A DNA stretch of 7,886 nucleotides from JBAZOD01 sp041648955 (GTDB lineage: Bacteria > Patescibacteriota > Patescibacteriia > Patescibacteriales > JAQTRU01), in the NCBI GenBank assembly GCA_041648955.1, contig JBAZOD010000045.1, positions 1 through 7,886 of the forward strand, written 5' to 3'. Position numbers and translations under genes: made by a program. Positions 1 through 5,882 of this stretch are shown here, piece after piece (the stretch's first letter is position 1; each line of letters opens with the position of its first letter). The notes below the pieces were generated by a model. The model searched no databases and was not told the DNA's origin. It saw nothing but the letters and a program-made list of their open reading frames with translations.

Positions 1-215
1 TTTACGTTATCGACTGCCTTTAAAACTCCCAACCCGTCATATCTCCTCCTATCTCCGTCTCGTAATTCAAAAGCTTCATGTTCGCCGGTGGAAGCGCCAG
101 AAGGAATACTCGCTTTAGCAACAATTCCATTGTCTAATTCTACTCTAGTTTCAATCGTCGGATTGCCGCGGGAATCCAAAATTTCTCTAGCAATTATTTT
201 TTTTATTTTGGGCAT
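1..215 (-). CDS. eno: Enolase, N-terminal part (cut by the left window edge)
   Basis: Enolase (2-phosphoglycerate to phosphoenolpyruvate, cytosolic, lower glycolysis). The reading frame starts at an ATG at 215-213 and remains open to the window edge, giving 71 residues of a protein that is normally about 420-430 residues long. The visible part carries two enolase hallmarks: LDSRGNPT at residues 13-20 and the flexible active-site loop PSGASTGEHEA at 38-48, whose Ser helps bind the second Mg2+. ELRDGD follows. The start codon lies 25 bases after the stop of the SIMPL gene, so the gene is probably the third gene of the pgk transcription unit. No Shine-Dalgarno sequence is visible; the spacer is AT-rich. 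The catalytic C-terminal barrel lies outside the window, so integrity of the whole gene cannot be judged. The family assignment is very secure. Confidence 0.96.
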   Translation of the reverse strand, partial: MPKIKKIIAREILDSRGNPTIETRVELDNGIVAKASIPSGASTGEHEAFELRDGDRRRYDGLGVLKAVDNV

Positions 216-240
216 AATATTTAAATAAATTGAAAGTTAT

Positions 241-999
241 CTAGAGTATCTCATATTCAACTGTGGCGGTAATTTTTATTTCATTGCTGCCAGCCTCAAT
301 CGAAGGGGCTGCTCCCCCCATAGCGGATTCATCTAACATTTTGTAACTATTAGTATAAGCAATCGGATAAGATTGATTATTGGATTCAGAAAAGCTAATG
401 ATTCTACCGAGTTTAACTCCAGTTACTTTTGCCAAGATTTCAGCTTTATTTTTGGCTGCTTCTATGGCTTTAATTCTAGCTTCTTGCTTTAAACTCTCTT
501 CATCATCTATTTCAAATAATAAACTGCCGATTTGGTTTAAGCCAAGTTGTCCGGAAACATCCAATATTTGGCTAGCCTTATCTATTTCCCTTACTTTTAC
601 CTCTAAATTTTGGCTCACCTGATAGCCGCGCAAAGTTTGTTTGTTATTCCCCCAATCATACATCGGGGAAACATTATAATTAGCTGTTTTTATATCTTTG
701 GCATCAATCTTGAAGTCATCTTTTAATTTCTTTATAACAGCATTTATTTTTTCCGTATTATCCTTTTGAGCATCGGCTACTGTTTTTTTCTCCACTAAAT
801 AACCCAGTTGAATTTTAGCAATATCAGGAATGCCCACCATTTCTCCGTCACCACTAACCACAATTGAATGCCGTTGTTCTGCGCTAACACCAATATAATC
901 ATGAGTTTTCACGGCGTTCCAGCTAAGAATAGCTAAATAAACAGAGCCGAGTGTTAAAAAGGTTGCGACAAAAATTGTCACGATTTTGTTTGGAATCAT
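241..999 (-). CDS. SIMPL domain (DUF541) protein, membrane-anchored
   Basis: A 252-residue protein of the SIMPL/DUF541 family (relatives include BP26/OMP28 and E. coli YggE). The role in bacteria is poorly defined; proposed roles include envelope stress and oligomeric periplasmic or surface assemblies. Residues 5-27 form one hydrophobic segment without a clear cleavage site, so this is probably a signal anchor with the rest outside the cytoplasm. The family pattern is clear: a first strand IVVSGDGEM near 46-54, then PDIAKIQLGY (58-67), a helix with ADAQ and N spacing (75-95), GYQVSQNLEVKV (125-136), a helix rich in A/K with ARIKAIEAAKNKAEILA (174-190), GVKLGRI (194-200), and a last strand EIKITATVEYE (240-250). 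It starts 19 bases after the pgk stop and ends 25 bases before eno, so it is sandwiched between two glycolytic genes. The stop is TAG. Family confidence is high; function is open. Confidence 0.9.
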   Translation of the reverse strand: MIPNKIVTIFVATFLTLGSVYLAILSWNAVKTHDYIGVSAEQRHSIVVSGDGEMVGIPDIAKIQLGYLVEKKTVADAQKDNTEKINAVIKKLKDDFKIDAKDIKTANYNVSPMYDWGNNKQTLRGYQVSQNLEVKVREIDKASQILDVSGQLGLNQIGSLLFEIDDEESLKQEARIKAIEAAKNKAEILAKVTGVKLGRIISFSESNNQSYPIAYTNSYKMLDESAMGGAAPSIEAGSNEIKITATVEYEIL

Positions 1000-1018
1000 A
1001 AAATTGATTTATTAATTT

Positions 1019-2191
1019 TTATATTTTTATTATTTTATCTAATCCTGGCATTTTGTCTCCGCTCAAAAAAGACAAAGTAGCTCCTCCGCCGGTAGATACC
1101 CAATCCACATAATCTTCCATTCCAGTCATTCTTAGAGCGGTAATCGTTTCTCCGCCTCCAACCACTCCGAAAGCTCGTCCTCGGGAGCGAGAAGCTATCA
1201 GGCGAGCTACAGACAAAGTGCCGTGCTTAAAAGATTGTTTTTCAAACATTCCCATCGGACCATTCCAAATAATGGTTTGAGCTTTCTTTATAAAATCAGC
1301 ATAAAGTCTAATCGTTCTGGGACCAATATCTAAAATTGTTTCATTTTTATTTACTTTAGAAACACTTTTTGCTTCTACTTCCCCTTTCCCATCGCTCTTT
1401 TTACTCACAACAACATCAATTGGGAGAATTATGTTTTTTTGCTTAAGGCTCCTTGCTAATTTCACACTTTTTTTATCCACTAACGACTTCCCAACTTCAA
1501 ATTTTCGGGCAACAAAAAAATTATTAGCTAAAGCTCCGCCGATTAAAACTTTAAAAGATTTCCTGCCTATTCTCTTTAAAAAAGAAATTTTTGTGCTGAT
1601 TTTTGAACCGCCGATTATGGAAATTAAAGGTTGTTTGGAATTTATAATTTTACTTAAATTTTTGACTTCTTCTCCTAGTAACAAACCGGCATAGGAAGGA
1701 AGGTATTTCTTTATCGCTGAAACAGAGGCATGTCTTCTGTGGCTGGCGGCAAAAGCGTCATTCACATAAATATCAGCTAAAGACGCTAACTCTTTAGCGA
1801 ATTTAATTTCGTTTTTTTCTTCACCTTTTTCAAAGCGAAGATTCTCTAAAAAAACAATTTCTCCCTTTTTTATTCTGCCCACGGCCGTACCAGCGCTAAA
1901 ACCCACACAACTATCAGCAAATAAAACTTTTACATCTAAAATTTTCCCCAAGCGCCTAGCGACAGGTTCAAGAGAAAATTCCGAATTCTTTTTTCCATCA
2001 GGACGGCCGAGGTGAGTGGCGATTATCACTTTGCAGTTATATCTCAATAAAAAACGAATAGTCGACAAACCGGCAACTATTTTGTAGTCGTCTTTAATTT
2101 TCCCGTCTTTGATCGGAACATTGAAATCAACTCGCAAAAAAACCCTCTTGCCAGCTATTCTTTTGGCGTTCCTGATTGATTTTATTTTCAT
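1019..2191 (-). CDS. pgk: Phosphoglycerate kinase
   Basis: Phosphoglycerate kinase transfers the acyl phosphate of 1,3-bisphosphoglycerate to ADP (glycolysis, cytosol). At 390 residues it is full length for a bacterial monomeric enzyme. Substrate-domain motifs are RVFLRVDFNVP (16-26), ATHLGRP (58-64), FLENLRF (114-120) and VNDAFAASHRRHAS (143-156). Nucleotide-domain motifs are IIGGSKISTKI (192-202), IGGALANNFF (217-226), DIGPRT (288-293), WNGPMGMFE (309-317), GGGETITAL (345-353) and STGGGATLSFL (366-376). Small departures from the usual wording are GGSK for GGAK, T for D in KxSxKI, and GGGE for GGGD; all look conservative, so activity is expected. The ATG at 2191-2189 lies 14 bases downstream of a strong extended -10 box, giving a very short leader. 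It is the first gene of the block pgk-SIMPL-eno. The stop is TAA. Confidence 0.98.
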   Translation of the reverse strand: MKIKSIRNAKRIAGKRVFLRVDFNVPIKDGKIKDDYKIVAGLSTIRFLLRYNCKVIIATHLGRPDGKKNSEFSLEPVARRLGKILDVKVLFADSCVGFSAGTAVGRIKKGEIVFLENLRFEKGEEKNEIKFAKELASLADIYVNDAFAASHRRHASVSAIKKYLPSYAGLLLGEEVKNLSKIINSKQPLISIIGGSKISTKISFLKRIGRKSFKVLIGGALANNFFVARKFEVGKSLVDKKSVKLARSLKQKNIILPIDVVVSKKSDGKGEVEAKSVSKVNKNETILDIGPRTIRLYADFIKKAQTIIWNGPMGMFEKQSFKHGTLSVARLIASRSRGRAFGVVGGGETITALRMTGMEDYVDWVSTGGGATLSFLSGDKMPGLDKIIKI

Positions 2192-2205
2192 AAACTAATA
2201 TTGAT

Positions 2206-2234
2206 ATTATACCACAAAATTAAAAAAATAAAAA
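2206..2234 (-). promoter_or_regulatory. Extended -10 promoter for pgk
   Basis: On the minus strand TGGTATAAT lies at 2214-2206, a perfect -10 hexamer preceded by the TGn extension. The 17-base-spaced -35 position (2234-2229) reads TTTTTA, a poor match, as is common for extended -10 promoters. Transcription would start near 2199, leaving a leader of only about 7-9 bases before the pgk ATG. The promoter sits between the terminator of the upstream block and pgk, which fits a fresh start of transcription. Confidence 0.75.
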
Positions 2235-2247
2235 ATTCCGTGGAATT
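2234..2247. repeat. Short inverted repeat at the -35 edge of the pgk promoter
   Basis: AATTCC and GGAATT are separated by two bases (2234-2239 and 2242-2247), forming a perfect 6-base-arm palindrome that contains nearly all the G/C of this otherwise A/T-only stretch. It abuts the -35 position of the pgk promoter, where an operator could lie. No regulator is encoded nearby and the arms are short, so chance remains possible. Confidence 0.35.
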
Positions 2248-2269
2248 AAATAAATATCAAATGAAGTCG

Positions 2270-2300
2270 AAAAAAAACAGCCTGTAATAGCTGTTTTTTT
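2270..2300 (-). terminator. Intrinsic terminator of the six-gene block
   Basis: Read on the minus strand, an A-rich arm ending in ACAGC (2300-2290) pairs with GCTGT followed by a T run (2281-2270). This gives a stem of 11 base pairs, of which ACAGC/GCTGT is the firm core, with an 8-base loop (2289-2282). The stem begins 12 bases after the TAG of the HtrA-like gene. The flanking A and T runs make it symmetrical, so it could also act on the plus strand, but no plus-strand gene needs it. Confidence 0.75.
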
Positions 2301-2312
2301 ATTATTCTGAAA

Positions 2313-3482
2313 CTATTTTGCTTCTGCCAATTCAACCCCCGTGTCCTTCTTTTCCCCTTCTCGCAAATAAGAAATATTTATTCTATCACCAGGTAAATAG
2401 CCCATGATAATATCCGCCAGGTCATTGTTTTCATTTATTTCTATATTATCTATTTGAGTAATAATATCTCCTTCCTTTAATCCGGCTTTTTCTGCTGGAC
2501 TGCCTTTTACGACGCTTGTGCCATTTACATCTTTGGAAATAATTGCTCCTTTTTTATATTTATTATTTTCTTTTGCGAAAAGAGACAAGTTTATATAATT
2601 AGCTCCAAAAAATGAACGTTTCACGTCACCATTTTTCAATAAACCCCGAATAGCGGACTGAAAATTAATTATTGATTCTGCTTCCCCTTGTTTATCGGCT
2701 AAAGCGACTATATTCCCGGAAAGATCAACTATAGCTGATCCCGCTAATGCTTTATTTTCAGCACCTGCTAAAATTAGAGATGGCGAAACATCTTCACTAG
2801 ATTTTATTGAATCAACAGAACTTTCCAGGCCAACAACTGAAATAAGCCGGCTTTCTCCAAGCCAATTGACAGCTACAGCTAGCTGGCCATTTTGGATCCC
2901 CGCTCTTTCAGCAAAAGGAAGGACAAAAAAGTCTTTAGCACCTTTAGCATGAATAAAAGAAAAATCAGTAGCGGGGTCATCCACTATTTTATCAATTTCA
3001 TAAATTTGTCGGTCCTTGGTTATTATTACATACCCAGAAAGGATGCTGTTAGCCTTTAAATTTTGAGAGAGAATATCGGTTATCACCCAGCCATCACTGG
3101 TGATTATCAAGCCAGTTCCTGCCGGCTGGCTTACTTTATAATATTCATTTATATTAAATTGAGAATCATCTTCCGTTCCTGTTTTTTTTATTTTTTTAAA
3201 AATTCCGACTAAGTCATTACTAAGAGAATTGGCGGCTTCCGCTACCTTTACGTTTTGCTCCACCACGACCTTCTTCGCCCCAATGATAGCCAGATTTGCT
3301 CCATTATAATTTCCATCCGTGAAGCTTATATTGCCAAAAAATGGCATATTATAATCATTATCAAACAAATAAATTCTACCGGCCAATTCGCCGACAATTC
3401 CCGCCAATAAGGCCAAAATCACAACAAAAAAAAGCAATATTATTGTTCGGCTTTTTTCTAAAATACTTTTTATACTTCTCAT
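2313..3482 (-). CDS. HtrA-like membrane-anchored trypsin-fold/PDZ protein, probably a pseudoprotease
   Basis: A DegP/HtrA-type architecture: one membrane anchor (about residues 13-36 of 389), a coil-like linker, a trypsin-fold domain (about 118-285) and a C-terminal PDZ domain (about 300-383, with GSPAEKAGLKEGDIITQID at 327-345). Active HtrA proteins read GYxLTNNHVV and GNSGGPLV. Here the first motif is GWVITDILSQ, so the catalytic His position holds Leu138. The second is ALAGSAIVD, which aligns without gaps, so the nucleophile Ser becomes Ala247 and the oxyanion GN becomes AL. Only the triad Asp (TDF, Asp173) remains. It should therefore bind rather than cut, on the outer face of the membrane. 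The start is chosen at 3482 because the preceding 26 bases are A/T-rich spacer like those before the neighbouring genes; an in-frame ATG at 3518 would add 12 residues and overlap the upstream gene by 10 bases. It is the last gene before the terminator. Confidence 0.85.
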   Translation of the reverse strand: MRSIKSILEKSRTIILLFFVVILALLAGIVGELAGRIYLFDNDYNMPFFGNISFTDGNYNGANLAIIGAKKVVVEQNVKVAEAANSLSNDLVGIFKKIKKTGTEDDSQFNINEYYKVSQPAGTGLIITSDGWVITDILSQNLKANSILSGYVIITKDRQIYEIDKIVDDPATDFSFIHAKGAKDFFVLPFAERAGIQNGQLAVAVNWLGESRLISVVGLESSVDSIKSSEDVSPSLILAGAENKALAGSAIVDLSGNIVALADKQGEAESIINFQSAIRGLLKNGDVKRSFFGANYINLSLFAKENNKYKKGAIISKDVNGTSVVKGSPAEKAGLKEGDIITQIDNIEINENNDLADIIMGYLPGDRINISYLREGEKKDTGVELAEAK

Positions 3483-3508
3483 AAATTTAAAATAAATTTT
3501 TAAATTAT

Positions 3509-4276
3509 TTACATCCATCTAGCAGTTAAAAAAATTAATAAAATACTAGTAATCCCAAAAATTAAATATATTTTTACGGTTTTTCCGGTTAAACTATTGT
3601 TAATACTTGGGACCGTCAAGCCCATTAAAACATAATAGCAAATCGCCAAAGCAAGTCCAAGAACGTTATAGGAAAGAGGTAAAAACGAAATAGCCCATCC
3701 AATCTCCAATAAAATAACCAGGCTTGCCAAAACATAAATCCAAGCAGTTTCCCTTTCTATTTTATTAATCCAAAATTTCTGATATACAGCCAGAAAAGAA
3801 ATAAATACCAAAAAAATCATTAAAAGCCAAACTGGCAAATTTAAAAAGGCCTGCAAGCCATAAATAGCGGCGCCGGAAAAAAACATAACCGAAAAATTAG
3901 CCAAAGAAGATAAATTTTTAAAAAGACCACTTTTACCGGCAGCGAAATTTATAAAAAAATAATAAATATTGCGAAGATAAAAATAAATAAAAATAACAGT
4001 GGCTAAAAACAAAATCTGGATTAAAAATTTATTAACAATTAAAGAAGAATAAACGAAAATACTGGTAAAAAAACAAAAAGGTAAAATTGCTTCCCCCAAA
4101 TAATAACTAAAATTTCCTAAATGGCTATCTCTAAAAAATAAAAAAATAACCGTTAGAATCAAAAAATTAACAAAAAACAAAACAAAATAAAAAGATTTTG
4201 GGGATAAAAAAACCGATTCAAGCGATATCAGAACAATAACCGGGGTTAATAATACTAAAAAACGGTTATATTTCAT
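3509..4276 (-). CDS. Polytopic membrane protein of unknown family
   Basis: I do not recognise a family. The 255-residue product is very hydrophobic, with about eight or nine predicted membrane helices (roughly residues 5-24, 29-48, 58-80, 84-110, 125-145, 147-165, 178-200, 203-223 and 233-251). Loops are short; the longest polar stretches are around 112-124 (AGKSGLFKN) and 224-234. No catalytic motif, ATP-binding site or cysteine cluster is visible. Phe, Leu, Ile and Tyr dominate, which makes the coding strand extremely T-rich. It starts 19 bases after the 140-aa gene and is followed by the HtrA-like gene, so it is very likely co-transcribed with pilT and the slipin gene. It could be a transporter-like, channel or structural membrane protein; nothing in the sequence decides. 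The stop is TAA. Confidence 0.8.
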   Translation of the reverse strand: MKYNRFLVLLTPVIVLISLESVFLSPKSFYFVLFFVNFLILTVIFLFFRDSHLGNFSYYLGEAILPFCFFTSIFVYSSLIVNKFLIQILFLATVIFIYFYLRNIYYFFINFAAGKSGLFKNLSSLANFSVMFFSGAAIYGLQAFLNLPVWLLMIFLVFISFLAVYQKFWINKIERETAWIYVLASLVILLEIGWAISFLPLSYNVLGLALAICYYVLMGLTVPSINNSLTGKTVKIYLIFGITSILLIFLTARWM

Positions 4277-4295
4277 AAAATTAACTTATAAAAAA

Positions 4296-4718
4296 TTATT
4301 CAACAAGCCAATTGTAATCCGCTTTAGCTTGATTAATTACCTTTTCACTTTCTGTCTTTCCAGCATCGCTTTCACCGCCGAGATAGTTCTCCATATTATC
4401 AAGAGCCATAATTAAACTTAAATGCAAATTTTTAAATTCAGCTGGAACTTTTAGGCCAAGAAGTTTTTCTTTAAAGGATTTAATTTCGTTAATTGTAATA
4501 TTACCACTTTCCAATCGTAAATAATCACTGATAATTTTCGAGGTGGAAATCTTATAACTGGCGGTTATCTGTTCTTGAGTCTCGCCTGTTTTTCCTCTCA
4601 AGTCGTTTATTTTGTTATTCGCTTCTTGCTTAAATGATTCGGAAGTAATTAATAAATAAAAAAATAAAAAAACTGCAACAATCGCGAGAACTAAAAAAAT
4701 CTTTAACTTTTTAGACAT
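4296..4718 (-). CDS. Small single-pass membrane protein with a helical extracytoplasmic domain
   Basis: Unrecognised 140-residue protein. KK at residues 3-4 is followed by a hydrophobic helix (6-25), giving an N-in anchor with about 115 residues outside the cytoplasm. The soluble part is charged, without Cys or Trp except W137, and looks wholly helical: a Gln/Glu/Lys-rich stretch (28-58), then helices at 60-70 and 77-90, and a final one at 120-137. The segment LKVPAEFKNLHLSLIMAL (89-106) has the Pro-helix-His layout found in several small helical-bundle envelope proteins, but this is resemblance, not an assignment. It begins 27 bases after the slipin stop and precedes the polytopic protein by 19 bases. 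The A/T spacer in front includes a 16-base perfect palindrome. Expression as part of the pilT block is likely. Confidence 0.78.
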   Translation of the reverse strand: MSKKLKIFLVLAIVAVFLFFYLLITSESFKQEANNKINDLRGKTGETQEQITASYKISTSKIISDYLRLESGNITINEIKSFKEKLLGLKVPAEFKNLHLSLIMALDNMENYLGGESDAGKTESEKVINQAKADYNWLVE

Positions 4719-4745
4719 ATTATTCTATCTAATTATTTAAATAAT

Positions 4746-5510
4746 TTATTCTTGAGATTCTTTTGTTTTTCCTTTAAATCCATCAAAGGCGCGCAAAACT
4801 TCTACTGGCAAGGCAAAAATCACAGTGTTTGATTGGTCGGATGATATATCATTAATCGACTGTAAAGTTCTTAAATGCAAAGCGCCATCAGAACCAGCTA
4901 AAACTCTAGCGGCTTTCGCCATATTTTCCGCTGAAGCCACTTCGCCTTCCGCTTTAATAATAACCGCCCTTTTCTCTCGTTCCGCTTCTGCTTGTTTGGC
5001 GATCACCCTCTCCATCTCTACCGGCAAACTTACATCTTTTAACTCAACATTATTAACTTTCAACCCCCAAACATCTGTTTCTTTATCAACTATTATTTTT
5101 ATCCTTTCAGCTATTTTTTCGCGATTGGCGAGCAATTCATCCAAAGTCGCTTCGCCGACGATATTACGCATAGTTGTCTGGGCAAATTGGGAAATAGCAT
5201 AACGAAAATCCTCCACTTCTATCACTGCTTTTTCCGCCGCGGAAATTTTATAATAAATAACCGCATTAACCATAACCGAAACATTATCGCGGGTAATAGC
5301 TTTTTGATCCGGCACGTCAACAGCCTTTACTCTCATATCAACATTTCTATAAGTTTGAAAAATAGGAATAACGATTCTCCAGCCTGGCTCCATTATTCCC
5401 GCATATTTTCCCATAGTAAACCTAACGCCGCGCTCATATTGATTGATTTGCTTTAAACTGATTAAAAATAAAAAAACCGCAATTCCCAAAATGTAATAAA
5501 TAATTTCCAT
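4746..5510 (-). CDS. Slipin (stomatin-like SPFH/band 7 protein)
   Basis: A 254-residue prokaryotic stomatin of the slipin type, a membrane-bound oligomeric scaffold linked to membrane microdomains and membrane protein quality control. Residues 3-20 form the N-terminal membrane hairpin or anchor. The SPFH domain follows with QYERGVRFTMGKY (24-36), PGWRIVIPIFQTYRNVDMR (42-60), DVPDQKAITRDNVSVMVNAV (65-84), YYKI (86-89), TTMRNIVGEATLDELLANRE (112-131) and the stretch WGLKVNNVELKDVSLP (148-163). An Ala/Glu/Lys-rich helix (165-205, AKQAEAEREKRA) matches the family coiled coil, and TVIFALPVE (229-237) is the typical C-terminal segment. Bacterial and archaeal slipins usually have an NfeD-type serine protease beside them; none is present here. 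Spacing is 18 bases to the upstream gene and 27 to the downstream gene. Family assignment is secure; the cellular target is unknown. Confidence 0.95.
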   Translation of the reverse strand: MEIIYYILGIAVFLFLISLKQINQYERGVRFTMGKYAGIMEPGWRIVIPIFQTYRNVDMRVKAVDVPDQKAITRDNVSVMVNAVIYYKISAAEKAVIEVEDFRYAISQFAQTTMRNIVGEATLDELLANREKIAERIKIIVDKETDVWGLKVNNVELKDVSLPVEMERVIAKQAEAEREKRAVIIKAEGEVASAENMAKAARVLAGSDGALHLRTLQSINDISSDQSNTVIFALPVEVLRAFDGFKGKTKESQE

Positions 5511-5528
5511 AAATTTATATTTAAAAAA

Positions 5529-5855
5529 TTAATTAAACATTCCACCGTCAATTTCTATCCAATTATCTTGGCTTTCGTCCCACTTGAAAGCAGATAAATA
5601 ACAATTTTTTTCCGTATCGCTATAAATATAATTGACTTTTGTTTCTGAGCCGATCCGATTTGAATAATTAGTTTTTTTATCAAGAACTACCGGCTTGGTT
5701 GCAAATTCCAGTTTCATTCTCCCCAGCGGGCCGGCAAAAATAATAAATTCAATATCAATTCCGCCCATTTCTTCTGAGTGTTCTTTCCCCTCTTCCTCCA
5801 CTTGAAAATTATCTTTTACTTTTCCCACTATATCTTTCCATCTTTCTTCTGTCAT
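5529..5855 (-). CDS. Small soluble protein of unknown function downstream of pilT
   Basis: Unrecognised 108-residue protein with no signal peptide or membrane segment, so probably cytoplasmic. The N-terminus is an acidic helix (TEERWKDIVGKVKDNFQVEEEGKE, 2-25), with Trp6 and repeated charged residues. The rest looks like a beta-sheet domain: IDIEFIIFAG (33-42), GRMKLEFATKPVVLD (45-59), KVNYIYS (73-79), CYLSAFKWDE (85-94) and NWIEIDGG (98-105). Alternating hydrophobic residues and closing Trp/Gly positions suggest a compact sandwich or barrel. One cysteine (C85) is present. It lies 27 bases after pilT and 18 bases before the slipin gene, so it is likely made along with both; a regulator or adaptor of one of them is possible but not shown. 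Normal codon use and tight packing in the block support a real gene. Confidence 0.78.
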   Translation of the reverse strand: MTEERWKDIVGKVKDNFQVEEEGKEHSEEMGGIDIEFIIFAGPLGRMKLEFATKPVVLDKKTNYSNRIGSETKVNYIYSDTEKNCYLSAFKWDESQDNWIEIDGGMFN

Positions 5856-5882
5856 ATTGCGATTATTTTTAATAATTTTAAA

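Noticed and set aside
2218..2236. T-rich stretch on the minus strand upstream of pgk as a second terminator
   Set aside because: No GC-containing stem directly precedes it; the short AATTCC/GGAATT repeat has only 6-base arms and a 2-base centre, too tight for a stable RNA hairpin loop.
3483..3518. Upstream ATG at 3518 as start of the HtrA-like protein
   Set aside because: It adds 12 residues encoded by spacer-like A/T sequence and overlaps the upstream gene, whereas the other junctions in this block have 18-27 base spacers ending at an ATG. The ATG at 3482 fits that rule.
3509..4280. Extreme strand asymmetry (A-rich plus strand), possibly a sign of foreign DNA or a special structure
   Set aside because: It is explained by the hydrophobic protein: Phe, Leu, Ile and Val codons have T in second position, making the coding strand T-rich.
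4825..5202. A 125-codon open frame on the plus strand opposite the slipin gene
   Set aside because: It lies wholly antisense to a well-supported slipin gene, has no recognisable motif, and long antisense frames arise readily opposite such coding sequence.
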